Origin: an uncultured bacterium
GTDB taxonomy: Bacteria; Elusimicrobiota; Elusimicrobia; Elusimicrobiales; Elusimicrobiaceae
Assembly: GCA_949297775.1 (NCBI GenBank)
Contig: CASFTM010000007.1
Span: 1-60,598 of the forward strand
Direction of reading: 5' to 3'
Length of the DNA: 60,598 nucleotides
In this document: positions 33,203-42,886 of the stretch, one piece after another
How the letters are laid out: each line of letters begins with the position of its first letter
Numbering within the stretch: the stretch's first letter is position 1
Notes under the pieces: generated by a model
Told to the model about the DNA's origin: nothing
Seen by the model: only the letters and a program-made list of their open reading frames with translations
Databases searched by the model: none
Made by a program: the position numbers and the translations under genes

Positions 33203-34168
33203 TTAAAATTGAATGGCAAGCGCAATCTGCTGCGACGTGCCCAGCGCCCCAAACGGCGTAACGGCATAGTCAATAGACGCACCATACCCGAACAATTCGG
33301 AACTGTAAATCCCGAACCCAAACGACACTTTGGACGTTTCCGCCAGGCCTAAGCTGTCAATCCAGTCTTCGGTATTAATACCGGTATTGTCGCGGGTGTA
33401 GTAACCGACGCGCAAATCAAACCGGGCCACCTGGAGCAAGTCCTCGGGAATATGAATTTCCAACCCTACGCCGTAGCGGGCTTTATCGTCGCGGTATTTC
33501 ATATATTCGCCCGAAATGGTAAAGTAGCGCGTATTCAAATCGGCGCCCAGGCGCAGCCCGCGCGGCATTTCTTCTTTATCGCCAATGTTCACGAGCGCAC
33601 CGCCCAAGCCCAGCCAGTTGACCAAGCGCAGTTTGGCGCCTACGTCAAACCCGACGTTATTGTAATGGTCGGAATCCAGCTTTTCAGAAATATATTTGGC
33701 AGTACCGCCAATTTGGAGTTTTTGGTCAAAAAATCCGCGCGCAATAGACAAGCCGCCCACAAAGTTTTGCACCGGCGTCCCCACTTCCGGACGCAAAGAA
33801 CCGTCATCTCCGCGGAAATCAAACCCGTCCATATCCATATAGTTCACGGTCACGCCGATGATGGTTTTGCCAATCGGCTGCAAATACGCCAGCGTACGGG
33901 CCTTATAGCCTTGCAAATAGTCCAAATACGCAAACTGAAGTTCGCGCGTGGTAGCCGAAGCCGCACCGGCCGGGTTCCAGAATAAAGCTTCCGGGCCGTC
34001 CGCGATAGACACATAGGCGTTGCCTAAGGCTTGGGCTCTGGGGGAGCCGGCGTCAATCTTTAAAAACGCACTCGCGCTGGTACCGGCATTAGAGTCAATA
34101 GCCGACGCGTTTACGCTCATCAGACCGACCGTTAAACAAGCAATTAAAACTTTTAATCTTATATTCAT
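33203..34168 (-). CDS. PorV/UPF0164-family outer-membrane beta-barrel protein
   Basis: A 321-residue outer-membrane protein. Signal peptide (1-24, MNIRLKVLIACL), then the family start ASAFLKIDAGSPRAQALGNAYVSIADG and FWNPAGAA, followed by alternating beta strands to an aromatic C-terminus (LAIQF). In Bacteroidota, PorV carries type IX secretion cargo, and PorV-like barrels also occur in other phyla without a full type IX system. The ATG at 34168 is preferred; the longer frame places the signal peptide internally. It lies directly after the giant FlgD-repeat gene, a likely client. Confidence 0.83.
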   Translation of the reverse strand: MNIRLKVLIACLTVGLMSVNASAIDSNAGTSASAFLKIDAGSPRAQALGNAYVSIADGPEALFWNPAGAASATTRELQFAYLDYLQGYKARTLAYLQPIGKTIIGVTVNYMDMDGFDFRGDDGSLRPEVGTPVQNFVGGLSIARGFFDQKLQIGGTAKYISEKLDSDHYNNVGFDVGAKLRLVNWLGLGGALVNIGDKEEMPRGLRLGADLNTRYFTISGEYMKYRDDKARYGVGLEIHIPEDLLQVARFDLRVGYYTRDNTGINTEDWIDSLGLAETSKVSFGFGIYSSELFGYGASIDYAVTPFGALGTSQQIALAIQF

Positions 34169-34249
34169 AAATTTTGTTTTACCGGGCTTATCCGGGCTTT
34201 TTATTAAGTTCCGGCCCCTCCAAACACGGGCCCTGTACAATTTTACCCC

Positions 34250-34268
34250 GGGGGGCTGTCCGCCCCCC
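34250..34268 (-). terminator. GC hairpin between the giant FlgD-repeat gene and the PorV-like gene
   Basis: GGGGGGC at 34250-34256 pairs with GCCCCCC at 34262-34268 (5-nt loop), starting 7 nt after the stop codon at 34275. No T-tract follows on the minus strand, so it is more likely a 3'-end stabiliser or a weak terminator that lets some transcripts continue into the Tad genes. Confidence 0.5.
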
Positions 34269-34274
34269 TTGGGT

Positions 34275-37200
34275 TTACGGCACCAAAATCTTGACTACTT
34301 TTTGGCAATGTTCGCGGCCGTTTTGGGCTTTGAAATCCACCAGCCCGAAGTATACCCCGCGGGCTACTTTCTTGCCGTGCTGGTTGGTGCGGTCCCAGCG
34401 GCAACGCAAGGCGGCGTTGCGAACATTGGGGAAGGCTGTTAATTCATCTCCCGTCATCTGGGTAGAGCCTTCCGGCGTATTGTCCGGATTAAACTGCAAG
34501 CTGCTGCCCATAGTTACCTGGTAGTTATTGGCGTCCACGCAGGTATAATTGCTGTCGCGCACCAAGTCACCCGCCAGATTGAAGAATTTGATAGACACCG
34601 TTCCCGGCACCGGCATTTTGGTAATTTCCAGCGTACCTTTGGAAGCGTCGCGCAGCGGGTTCGGGTAGAAGAACACCGTTTTCTCCCAGTCTTCGCAGAC
34701 AAAGCGCCCGTCGCCAATGGCTACTGTTGCATTGTGAAGCTTTTGGTATTCGTAGGTATCGGCCACTTTTTGCACGCTCCACAGCTGGCTGTTGGTGCTG
34801 GAATCGTCCCCGCCCAAAATTTCGCCGGTTACACTGTCAATATCGGCGGAATTGAGCGCCGTTACGAAGCGGAAGGGATAGGTTCCGTCCGGCACTTCCT
34901 GTTGGGCATAGTCGCGTCCGTCCCACAGTTCTTCAATCAGCGTGGTAGCCGGGCGGATACCCACGATAGCTCTTACCAATACTTCGCGGATGTCCTTCAC
35001 TTCCGTACCCGTAGTCGGGTTGCGCAGGGTGCCTTTTTGGTAATCGTAAATCGTCGTACCGGGTTTGAAAATCTGGATAGCCACTTTCATCGGTACGGAA
35101 ATTTGGTAACCGATTTTCATATCCGTATTGCGCTGGGAAATAGCATAGCCATCGGCTTCCAGCAAGTCAAACACCTTAAGTAAATCCGCATTGACGGTAA
35201 TACTCTTGACCGTTTCCTGATACAAGCCCGGGTCGGGGTAGTTTTTGGCAGTCAGGCGGATTTCGTAAATACCCGGTTTGACGTAAATGCCGTTGTTATC
35301 GGTACCGTCCCAGTAGATTTTCCGGGTTACGTTCGGATCAAAATCGCTGGTGTTGATAATCGTCGTTGTAGAAAGATATTTGCAGACCTCACCCGCAGAC
35401 GTATTGCGCTGCGTAAGCGTACCGGTGGTGCCGTAGCACATATTGGGCTGCAAGGCAATCACGGCTACTTCCACCGTAGACGCACGGGACACCGCAAAGT
35501 TAATTTCGTACGGCGGGATGAACACCGGGCCCGAAGACGCGTTGAACAACTGCGGCGAATTCGGATACACTACCACCGAACCGTCCAAGAAGTACACGGG
35601 GCCGCGGGTAACGTTAATTTTGCTGACCGGTTTTTCCGTTGCATACAGGTAATTTTGCTGTACCACTTCGGCAGACGTCTGGAACGGCGCACCCGCCAAA
35701 TAGGTAGAACCGGGGTCGCTGACGATTTCTTCGCCGCCTTCGGCATAGTAGCGGTTGAAGGCTTCGTCCGAGCGGGCCGAGATAAAGAACGGATACTGTC
35801 CGTCCGGCACCATTTCATACGGGCACTGTTTCAGGTCCGTCGCGCCCTTGCAGGCGGCAATTTCTTCCTGCGTGTGGCGTTCGGTGGACGGAGTCGGGTT
35901 ATAGAAGTACAGGGCGTCCCATTCTTCGGTGATCGGCATACCTTCGCCCGCTTTGGTAGCGGAGCGGTCAAATGTTTTAATCGGCTGCAAGCGCACGTCC
36001 ACCACGCCCGAAGCCGCCTGGGCAGCCGTAGCCGGGTAGTTGGTAAACGTCGTATCGTTTACATAAATACACGCATGGGCCGAGGTAACCAAAGCCGGGT
36101 CCACATAACCCGCCGCATTAAAGATGGCGGCATCGGTCGTCTTGTCGCAGATGCGGGGCGGCCACGTGGTCGTGGTATTGGTATTTACATTCACGCTTTC
36201 GCGTTTCAAGGTTACAAAATATTGTTCCTGGCCCGCCACCGTAGAACCGTCCACATAGTTCGGGTTCTCGGTTACGGTTACGGTATCGCGCGTATAGGGG
36301 TTGGCCGTCCCCGTTAAGGAAACGGACGTCCCTAACGCCACATTCGTCAACGTGGCAAATGCCGTCGTTTGGCCTTGTTCATACACATTAACGGAAGCCA
36401 AGCTATTGGTATAACCCGTTGCCACAGCGGTAGAAACCACGGTGTAATCGTTATAATCGCCGGTGGTATCGTTGTAAGCCGGGATGACCACATCCTTATT
36501 ATATATGTTCACCTGGACGTTCATCGCCTTGGAAAGCATATAGGAAATGGTGGCCTTGGCTTCGCTGTCGCCATACACATCGGTCGTAGAAACGTCCACC
36601 ACGTGGTACATATCCACGGGGAACACCGCCGAGGCTTTGTTCGTTACCGCCGGGAACATCGCGTCCTTGGTCTGCACCGTAAACATATAGGTACCCGGGG
36701 TAACCATACGGCCTTGGTCGTCGCGCCCGTCCCAGGAGAGCGTATTCATCTGCTGGGCAACTTGGGTGATGCCTTCTTCGGGCGTTAAGTGCTTGACCGG
36801 CACACCGGCGGCGTTTTCCACCCGGGCAATGACGGTGGCATCGCGCACGATAGAATATTTAAAGATAAACGGATCCAAACCGTAAGCCGTCGGGCTGGAA
36901 CCAACCGTGGAGTAGCTGACGGGCTGAATGGTAATGTCCACCATACCGCGCTCCACCGGGATTTGCCCGATAGAATAGTTCAGCGTTTTGACACCGGTGT
37001 AACAGGCGCCGTTTTTTTCGTTAGCTGCATTAAAGCCAGTCTGCCCTTCCACTTGAGTACCGCAAGACCCACCGCTATAAAAAACAGGCGATCCGCTAGT
37101 TCCGACAGCATTTAAATATTTTCCGTTATACGGGATTTCCGCCCACAATGCATATACATAGCTGCCGTCCGGCATGGGCGCACCATATGCAAAACGCTGT

Positions 37201-38921
37201 ACACACCCGGTCTTAGAGCTACACACAGAACCATCGGACATTTCTTCGTTATTGGCATAGGTACGGATACAACCGCCTTCTATGCCGCACAGCCCATCCC
37301 ATTTAGAGGTAAAATTCATACGGGCCGAGCGGTCTTCCGAAGAACGGTATACCAAGGTACCATTCGTAAAAGATGGGCCAGTACCCGTCGGCTTAGAAGA
37401 ATCCGTCAACAAATTGGTCGTCGCAGACGATCCCGTAAACGTCGTACCAGGGGTGTAAATTTCCCAATAAACCTTAGACGCTTCCGTCGGCACATAATTA
37501 ATAGAGGCATAGGCCGTGGATTTTTTGTTCAGCCCCGTTACGGTAATATCCGTCAGTTTCAGCGGGTCCAAAGACACCTGGCGCGTAACGGCGCGGGAGA
37601 AATCCACCCCTGGCCATTCGTCTTGGGTCTTAGCTTGGATAGCGGCAATATAGTTGCCAGCCGGCAGGAGCAGCCCGTTATTGTTGCGACCGTCCCACGA
37701 ATCAAATTCCACAATTTGCGTGTCGCTTTCGGTTCCTTTCATTCCTTCGCCCACGCGCGGCTGCCAGTCTACTAAGGTACGGACAAGCGCCGAGTTCGAA
37801 TTAATCGTTCCGGTATTAGTACTCTCCCCATAACTTTTGTTGTCCCCATTGGACGCGTCATAAATAGTGACACGCACATCAGCGTCTTTGCTCAGCCGAT
37901 AGGCAAAGGTGTACGGCTGGGCGGAAACGGCGGTAATATCCCCTACCACAGTCGGCGTACTGCGCACGGAGTGCACGTTCGTCACGTCCACCTGTATCGG
38001 GATTTGGTTCATCCCCGGGTAGGCGATGGTGGAATTAAATTCAATTTTGTCGGTAATAATGTTATCGCCGGGGAAATCTGTCGCCACCGTGGCGCGGAAG
38101 GCAAAGTCCCCGTTGGATTTGCCGAACTCACCGCCAATTTCATACGAACCGTCCCACGCCGCACAGAAGGTAATAGGCTCATTAGAGCGCGCACCATCGT
38201 TATTGAATACAATATAGTTGGCGATTTTGTTTTCAGTATCAATAGTACAAGACGAAGCATCCACTGCGGTCTCGCTTCCTAACGGATAGCATACGCCATT
38301 CACCATTTCATAAGTAGGGGCAGGGCACACAATTCCAGAGGTAGGCGAACCAGGACAATGGTAAGAGCCACATTTGGACTCATTATTTTCCGTATTCGGA
38401 TACAAATCAATCGTGCGGATAGCGGGGGTTTCATCCGGGTTTTCTATGTTTTTGCCGTTATAGTATTTAACGATGTCAAACTTAATCTGCTGGAGCGGGA
38501 AGGAAATAGAATAAGTACTCTGCGACATTGGCTTATTTGTGCAATACACTTGCATGCACAACGCCAAGCAGTGGTTCGGATAGTTGTTGGGTTGATTTAC
38601 AGAGGGATAAGGCTGGTCGTATTCAATCAAAGCAGAATTTTTCCACGGGTCTGTACTGGTTTCCAAAGAGTTTACAAAGCTTACCTCTGTATCGCGTCCC
38701 TCTACAACATCGTTCCCCCAGTTGCAGTAAATGTTATCCATAGAGGCTGCCCCAACCGAGCCGGAACGATAATACACGCCGGCGTCGCGGACCTCGGCCG
38801 TTTGGGCAAACAGCGGCGCTGCCGCCGCAGCAAATAACGCGGTTAAAACGGCGCAACGCGCCGCTTTACCCAGGAAAACCCGAAGTAAACTGTTAATTTT
38901 TTTCATTGTACTTGTATCCAT
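34275..38921 (-). CDS. giant secreted protein with FlgD-Ig-like repeats and a C-terminal sorting-type domain
   Basis: A roughly 1548-residue exported protein. The signal peptide ends near ...PLFAQ, about 40 residues in. Tandem beta-sandwich units each end in a WDGR/N(N)G...(L/V)PxGxY motif, as in FlgD Ig-like domains, with clear copies near nt 37697, 36735, 35310 and 34920. An N-terminal region with about 10 Cys precedes them. The last 120 residues (FFYPNPLRD...GTVSIKFFNLAG...GKKVARGVYFGLV) resemble the type IX/PorV-type C-terminal domain. It is the first gene of the Tad run and lies next to a PorV-like barrel. Start choice: ATG 38921, with ATG 38906 as an alternative; the TTG 15-25 codons upstream is unlikely. 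Confidence 0.85.
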   Translation of the reverse strand: MDTSTMKKINSLLRVFLGKAARCAVLTALFAAAAAPLFAQTAEVRDAGVYYRSGSVGAASMDNIYCNWGNDVVEGRDTEVSFVNSLETSTDPWKNSALIEYDQPYPSVNQPNNYPNHCLALCMQVYCTNKPMSQSTYSISFPLQQIKFDIVKYYNGKNIENPDETPAIRTIDLYPNTENNESKCGSYHCPGSPTSGIVCPAPTYEMVNGVCYPLGSETAVDASSCTIDTENKIANYIVFNNDGARSNEPITFCAAWDGSYEIGGEFGKSNGDFAFRATVATDFPGDNIITDKIEFNSTIAYPGMNQIPIQVDVTNVHSVRSTPTVVGDITAVSAQPYTFAYRLSKDADVRVTIYDASNGDNKSYGESTNTGTINSNSALVRTLVDWQPRVGEGMKGTESDTQIVEFDSWDGRNNNGLLLPAGNYIAAIQAKTQDEWPGVDFSRAVTRQVSLDPLKLTDITVTGLNKKSTAYASINYVPTEASKVYWEIYTPGTTFTGSSATTNLLTDSSKPTGTGPSFTNGTLVYRSSEDRSARMNFTSKWDGLCGIEGGCIRTYANNEEMSDGSVCSSKTGCVQRFAYGAPMPDGSYVYALWAEIPYNGKYLNAVGTSGSPVFYSGGSCGTQVEGQTGFNAANEKNGACYTGVKTLNYSIGQIPVERGMVDITIQPVSYSTVGSSPTAYGLDPFIFKYSIVRDATVIARVENAAGVPVKHLTPEEGITQVAQQMNTLSWDGRDDQGRMVTPGTYMFTVQTKDAMFPAVTNKASAVFPVDMYHVVDVSTTDVYGDSEAKATISYMLSKAMNVQVNIYNKDVVIPAYNDTTGDYNDYTVVSTAVATGYTNSLASVNVYEQGQTTAFATLTNVALGTSVSLTGTANPYTRDTVTVTENPNYVDGSTVAGQEQYFVTLKRESVNVNTNTTTTWPPRICDKTTDAAIFNAAGYVDPALVTSAHACIYVNDTTFTNYPATAAQAASGVVDVRLQPIKTFDRSATKAGEGMPITEEWDALYFYNPTPSTERHTQEEIAACKGATDLKQCPYEMVPDGQYPFFISARSDEAFNRYYAEGGEEIVSDPGSTYLAGAPFQTSAEVVQQNYLYATEKPVSKINVTRGPVYFLDGSVVVYPNSPQLFNASSGPVFIPPYEINFAVSRASTVEVAVIALQPNMCYGTTGTLTQRNTSAGEVCKYLSTTTIINTSDFDPNVTRKIYWDGTDNNGIYVKPGIYEIRLTAKNYPDPGLYQETVKSITVNADLLKVFDLLEADGYAISQRNTDMKIGYQISVPMKVAIQIFKPGTTIYDYQKGTLRNPTTGTEVKDIREVLVRAIVGIRPATTLIEELWDGRDYAQQEVPDGTYPFRFVTALNSADIDSVTGEILGGDDSSTNSQLWSVQKVADTYEYQKLHNATVAIGDGRFVCEDWEKTVFFYPNPLRDASKGTLEITKMPVPGTVSIKFFNLAGDLVRDSNYTCVDANNYQVTMGSSLQFNPDNTPEGSTQMTGDELTAFPNVRNAALRCRWDRTNQHGKKVARGVYFGLVDFKAQNGREHCQKVVKILVP

Positions 38922-39040
38922 TTGGGGACCAATTCCCTTCTTAAAAATTAAGTTTTTGCAAATCGTATGCGCTTTTAAAAATACGCACAAACAGGCGGCT
39001 GATTATAAAATATAAACAGACGCCGGCATAATACTCTTAA

Positions 39041-39069
39041 ATTCTTGCAACTTTTGGGGCTCTTGTCAA
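39041..39069 (-). promoter_or_regulatory. possible promoter of the Tad locus
   Basis: A perfect TTGACA (39069-39064) with AAGAAT (39046-39041) at 17 nt on the minus strand, about 120 nt ahead of the FlgD-repeat gene. A TTATAAT-like sequence near 39001-39007 could be a second -10 without a clear -35. The remaining 38922-39144 gap holds no gene that I can see. Confidence 0.45.
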
Positions 39070-39093
39070 CTGTTTTCTGCAATTTTTTCCGTC

Positions 39094-39107
39094 TTACCGT
39101 ACGGTAA
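39094..39107. promoter_or_regulatory. 14-bp perfect palindrome upstream of the Tad promoter
   Basis: TTACCGTACGGTAA reads identically on both strands and sits 25 nt upstream of the TTGACA element, in the position of an activator or repressor site. It could instead be part of the 3' end of the GGDEF gene's transcript, which stops at 39145. Confidence 0.4.
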
Positions 39108-39144
39108 TTTCCCGGCGGGAAGCGCCCCCAAACCAGCGGCCCGG

Positions 39145-40644
39145 CTATTGGGCCACCTGGTCCGCCACCTCGCGGTAGACGGCAAAGCTTCCGCGTCCGT
39201 TTTGCTTGACCACATACAAGGCTTTATCTGCTTTCTCCAGCAAAGTATCCGGGGTGGTGCCGTCAAAGGGGAAAGAGGAAATCCCCTGGCTGATGCTTAA
39301 ATGCACTTCTTTTCCGTCGGTATAGCGGTCCGGCAAGGTAATGGCGCCGATACGGTCTTTCAAACGCTGGGCGATAATTTTGGCTTCCTCCCCGTTGGTG
39401 CGCGGGAGCATAATTACCATTTCGTCCCCGCCGAAGCGGCACGGCACGTCCGTCTGGCGCAGGCTGGTGCGTATCACGCGGCTGACTTCTTTTAACGCCC
39501 AATCGCCGATTTGGTGCCCGTAGCCGTCGTTGATTTGTTTGAACCAGTCAATGTCCATAATAATCAGCGAAAGCGTCAAATCAAAGCGTTTGGAACGGTA
39601 GATTTCTTCGGCAAATTTTTCGTTAAAATAGCGGCGGACCGGCAGTTTGGTCAGCTCGTCGTAATTGGACAGTTCCTGCACGCGTTCAAACAGGCGGGCG
39701 TTGTCTATAGACAGCGCCATCTGCGAAGCAAACTGCTGCAGGGAAATAAAATCCATATACCCGATGCGCCGGCGGGAAAGGATATTGTCAAACGCTAAAA
39801 AGCCCACCTTGTTGCGCTGTACTTTAAGCGGAATGTAAATTACACTGCGGTTGGAACGGTATGCGGCGGCGGAATCAAACACTTCTTTGAGTAAATTTTC
39901 TTCCCCCTGGGGCAGGGTCTTCCCGTCCTGCTGGGTTACCTTGCCGGATATATCCACCCCCAGCACGGATTTAATTTTGCTTCCTTCGGCGTCGGTCAAG
40001 TACAGCCGCACACGGTCAAACCGAAAGTAACGCTGCACGCCTTTTAAAATAAGCTCCAACCCGTCGTTTAACCGCAGGGACGAAGCAAATATGGTGGATA
40101 AATCATTTAACGCGGTGGAAATGTTAAGCCGTTGGTTTTTGGCCTGGTCAATTTCCGTATTGCGCAAATTGTGAGAAATTTCTTCCCCCAGCGATTTGAT
40201 CAGTTCTTTTTCTTCGGCCGTAAACACGCGGTTTTTGCGGAAGCGCTCCAAGCGCAGTACGCCGACTTTTTCCTGCATAAAATTGTGTATTTCCCCCGCT
40301 TTTAACTCCACGCTGGGGCGTTCCCACTTTACCAACACATAAATAGCCGGATAGCTTAAATCCGTCGTTTCCGCCAGGCCGTCCTGCAGCAGCTGTTTTA
40401 AAAATACAGGCTCGTTTAATACGGAAATATCTTCCTGCATATCCATACAGTATTCTTTTTTGCACATCATTTTTAGGGAAAGCAACGCCCGTTCCTGCTG
40501 CCAGTCAAAAAAATACACCCGGTCCAGTTTAAACAAATCGCGCAAAGCAGGCAGCGCACATTCCAACAATTCCCGTTTATTTTGGAAGGATTGGTTTAGC
40601 TGTTTGTGGAACTTATACAGCGTATAGGATTTTTTATCAAACAT
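39145..40644 (-). CDS. cytoplasmic GAF-GAF-GGDEF protein (probable diguanylate cyclase)
   Basis: A 499-residue protein without membrane segments. Two GAF-like sensor domains cover about 20-160 and 185-325, and a GGDEF domain covers about 335-495. The active-site loop reads CRFGGDEMV near 402. The last motif residue is Met rather than Phe, which is tolerated in some active cyclases. The inhibitory I-site RxxD (RQTD) is intact five residues upstream. It would make cyclic di-GMP in response to ligands bound by the GAF domains. Its start is 3 nt after the solute-binding-like gene, which points to a functional pair. Confidence 0.9.
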   Translation of the reverse strand: MFDKKSYTLYKFHKQLNQSFQNKRELLECALPALRDLFKLDRVYFFDWQQERALLSLKMMCKKEYCMDMQEDISVLNEPVFLKQLLQDGLAETTDLSYPAIYVLVKWERPSVELKAGEIHNFMQEKVGVLRLERFRKNRVFTAEEKELIKSLGEEISHNLRNTEIDQAKNQRLNISTALNDLSTIFASSLRLNDGLELILKGVQRYFRFDRVRLYLTDAEGSKIKSVLGVDISGKVTQQDGKTLPQGEENLLKEVFDSAAAYRSNRSVIYIPLKVQRNKVGFLAFDNILSRRRIGYMDFISLQQFASQMALSIDNARLFERVQELSNYDELTKLPVRRYFNEKFAEEIYRSKRFDLTLSLIIMDIDWFKQINDGYGHQIGDWALKEVSRVIRTSLRQTDVPCRFGGDEMVIMLPRTNGEEAKIIAQRLKDRIGAITLPDRYTDGKEVHLSISQGISSFPFDGTTPDTLLEKADKALYVVKQNGRGSFAVYREVADQVAQ

Positions 40645-40647
40645 AAG

Positions 40648-41853
40648 CTACCCCTGGTAAATGGAAAGCAGGTATTCAATCTCTTTGGCGGCCAGATCCA
40701 GCTCCCGGTCCAAAGAAGCCTGCGTAAAACGTTCTTCCACAATCTGCGTGGCACATACCGCCAGGATGCGTTTTAAAATTTCCATAATCGTACCGGTAAT
40801 GGTAATATTAGGCAGGGCACGGGCCGAAGCTAAAATATTGCTATAGGTCTGCAAACGTTGGGAAGAAGAAAAAATAAACTGCTCAAAAGCGTCTTCAAAC
40901 GCCGGGAACGCATTAATCATAGCGGCATAGCGCAGTTGGTTGTCCGGACGGGCGCAAAACTTGATAAACTTAAGCGCGTTCTTCTTTTCCTGCGACAATT
41001 TATTAATAAATAAATTCATGCCGGACAGATACGAATAATAGGTGGTTCCCGTGGTAGGAACGGGCAGCGTACGCAGGCGTATGCTGCGGCGGGCACTGTA
41101 AGAACTGACGCCCTGCTTGCGGGATATCATCATACTGGCTTTTCCGGAAGCAACGGTGCCCAACGAACCGCGTTCACGCAAAATGGGCATATAGTTTTTA
41201 AGCGCCAAATTGACGTAATCGCGGATACCTTCTTTAAATGCCTGGGTATTTACCAAGGTGGTGCCCAAATCGGCCGACAATAAATCCCCCCCGCGCCCCC
41301 AAATACAGGGCAGCGCATTGCGCATGGAAAGCGAACCGCGCCAATCGCTGTTTTGCATAGGGTAATAGCCGGGGGTATCTTTAAATTTTTCGCGTAGGGC
41401 CTGGCATACATTCAGAAGGCCGTCCCAGGTGGCCAGGTCGTGCTCCGGTTTAGCCGTGACCAGCTTTAAGTGATCCGCCCGGTAGTGAAGCGCACTTAAA
41501 TCAAACCACCAGGGGTACGAATAAATATCTTTTGTTCCGGGCTGGTAGCAGTGGGGTTTTAAGGGCACCAAACAGTTGGCTAAAGAAAGCCCCGGGTCCA
41601 GCTGGGACAAATTTTCCGCCACGCCTTCGCGCACCAACAGCGCCGTCCAATAATGCGGGATCTGAATCAAATCCGGTACTTCTTCTTCGTGCGTAGGGTG
41701 TTTGATGGTAAAAATCCGCCGCCAAAGCACATTGCGCGTAAACACCCGCACAGACACATCTATAGACGGATTTTCTTTTTTAAACAGAGCAACCAACGCG
41801 GCGTAATCTTCTTTGGTTTTATCGCCCGAATCGGGCATGGCCCACAAAATCAT
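40648..41853 (-). CDS. solute-binding-protein homologue lacking a signal peptide
   Basis: A 401-residue protein with the fold signature of ABC sugar-binding proteins (family 1): it opens at MILWAMPDSGDKTKEDY, exactly where the mature part of such proteins begins, and continues with LIQIPHYWT, YPWWFDLSALHYRAD and KFIKFCARPDNQ. No signal peptide, lipobox or membrane helix is present. The ATG is well supported by AAGGAG 5 nt upstream, so the missing signal is not a mis-called start. The product should be cytoplasmic. It precedes a GAF-GGDEF gene by 3 nt and may act as its sugar-sensing partner. No transporter permease is near. Confidence 0.83.
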   Translation of the reverse strand: MILWAMPDSGDKTKEDYAALVALFKKENPSIDVSVRVFTRNVLWRRIFTIKHPTHEEEVPDLIQIPHYWTALLVREGVAENLSQLDPGLSLANCLVPLKPHCYQPGTKDIYSYPWWFDLSALHYRADHLKLVTAKPEHDLATWDGLLNVCQALREKFKDTPGYYPMQNSDWRGSLSMRNALPCIWGRGGDLLSADLGTTLVNTQAFKEGIRDYVNLALKNYMPILRERGSLGTVASGKASMMISRKQGVSSYSARRSIRLRTLPVPTTGTTYYSYLSGMNLFINKLSQEKKNALKFIKFCARPDNQLRYAAMINAFPAFEDAFEQFIFSSSQRLQTYSNILASARALPNITITGTIMEILKRILAVCATQIVEERFTQASLDRELDLAAKEIEYLLSIYQG

Positions 41854-41866
41854 TTAAACTCCTTGG

Positions 41867-42886
41867 CTAATTCCAACTGCGTACCTTCATATTGGGATTG
41901 ATATCTATATTCTTTTTAACCGGCTTGCCCGTTTTTTCGGCATACTCCAGTTTTTTGTAAGCGGCCAGGGCAATCATAGCGGCATTGTCTGACGATAATT
42001 TCCGTTCCACAAAATGGACTTCTATACCTTCTTTTTCCGCCGTTTGCTGCATCTTTTCGCGTAAAAGCGTATTGGCCGCCACCCCGCCGCCTACGGCGAT
42101 ATGACGGACTTTATATTTTTTAGCGGCCAGCAAGGTTTTCTTAACTAAAGTTTCCACCATCGCTTCTTCAAAACTGGCGCAGACATCGGGGATATTAAAA
42201 TCTTTATGATCGCGCAGATAATAACTGACAGCCGTTTTAATGCCGCTGAAAGAGAATTCCCACGTACCAGGCATCAGCGGGCGCGGGAAATGAATGGCAT
42301 CCCGCCGGCCCAACAACGCCTGCTTGGAAACTTGCGGCCCGCCCGGATAGGCCAAGCCCAGCAGCTTGGCTACTTTGTCAAACGCTTCGCCGGCGGCGTC
42401 GTCACGCGTTTTTCCTAACACTCTATACTCTCCGTATCCTTTCACGTACCACAACTCGGTGTGTCCTCCCGAAACCACCAACGCCACCAAAGGGAATTGC
42501 AAGCGGTTTTTAACCTCGGTGCCTTCAAAATCGCACGCGAAGATATGCCCCTCCAAGTGGTTAATACCTAGTATAGGAACTTTTTTAAAATTTGCAAGCG
42601 TTTCCGCCGCTACGCGCCCCACCATTAAGCCGCCGGGCAACCCCGGTCCGCTGGCAAAGGCCACGTAATCTATGGGATGATTGCCCAACGCTTCGGAAAT
42701 AACGGTGGCTATTTTTGCCGCATGGGCGCGGCTGGCCAGTTCCGGCACCACCCCGTGATATTTTTTATGTTCGTCAATTTGGGAATAAATCACATTGGTA
42801 ACGATTTCTTTCCCGCCCTTCAGCAAGGCGGCGGAAGTTTCGTCACAAGTGGATTCAATACCCAAAATCATCAAATCTTTTTTCAT
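41867..42886 (-). CDS. tsaD: tRNA N6-adenosine threonylcarbamoyltransferase TsaD
   Basis: A 339-residue Kae1/TsaD protein that transfers threonylcarbamoyl to A37 of ANN-decoding tRNAs with TsaB and TsaE. Visible are the N-terminal GIESTCDETSAALL, the metal-binding HLEGH near 110, FASGPGLPGGLMVGR and GGGVAANTLLREK. Length is normal. Its ATG overlaps the stop of the protease gene by 4 nt (ATGA), so translation is coupled. Confidence 0.96.
   Translation of the reverse strand: MKKDLMILGIESTCDETSAALLKGGKEIVTNVIYSQIDEHKKYHGVVPELASRAHAAKIATVISEALGNHPIDYVAFASGPGLPGGLMVGRVAAETLANFKKVPILGINHLEGHIFACDFEGTEVKNRLQFPLVALVVSGGHTELWYVKGYGEYRVLGKTRDDAAGEAFDKVAKLLGLAYPGGPQVSKQALLGRRDAIHFPRPLMPGTWEFSFSGIKTAVSYYLRDHKDFNIPDVCASFEEAMVETLVKKTLLAAKKYKVRHIAVGGGVAANTLLREKMQQTAEKEGIEVHFVERKLSSDNAAMIALAAYKKLEYAEKTGKPVKKNIDINPNMKVRSWN

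Noticed and set aside
34250-34268. Operon end between the FlgD-repeat gene and the Tad genes
   Set aside because: The hairpin lacks a T-tract, and no convincing promoter follows before the PorV-like gene, so continued transcription is more likely.
38922-38990. Upstream TTG extension of the FlgD-repeat gene
   Set aside because: It would place the signal peptide about 30-50 residues in, and an ATG nearer the signal peptide is available.
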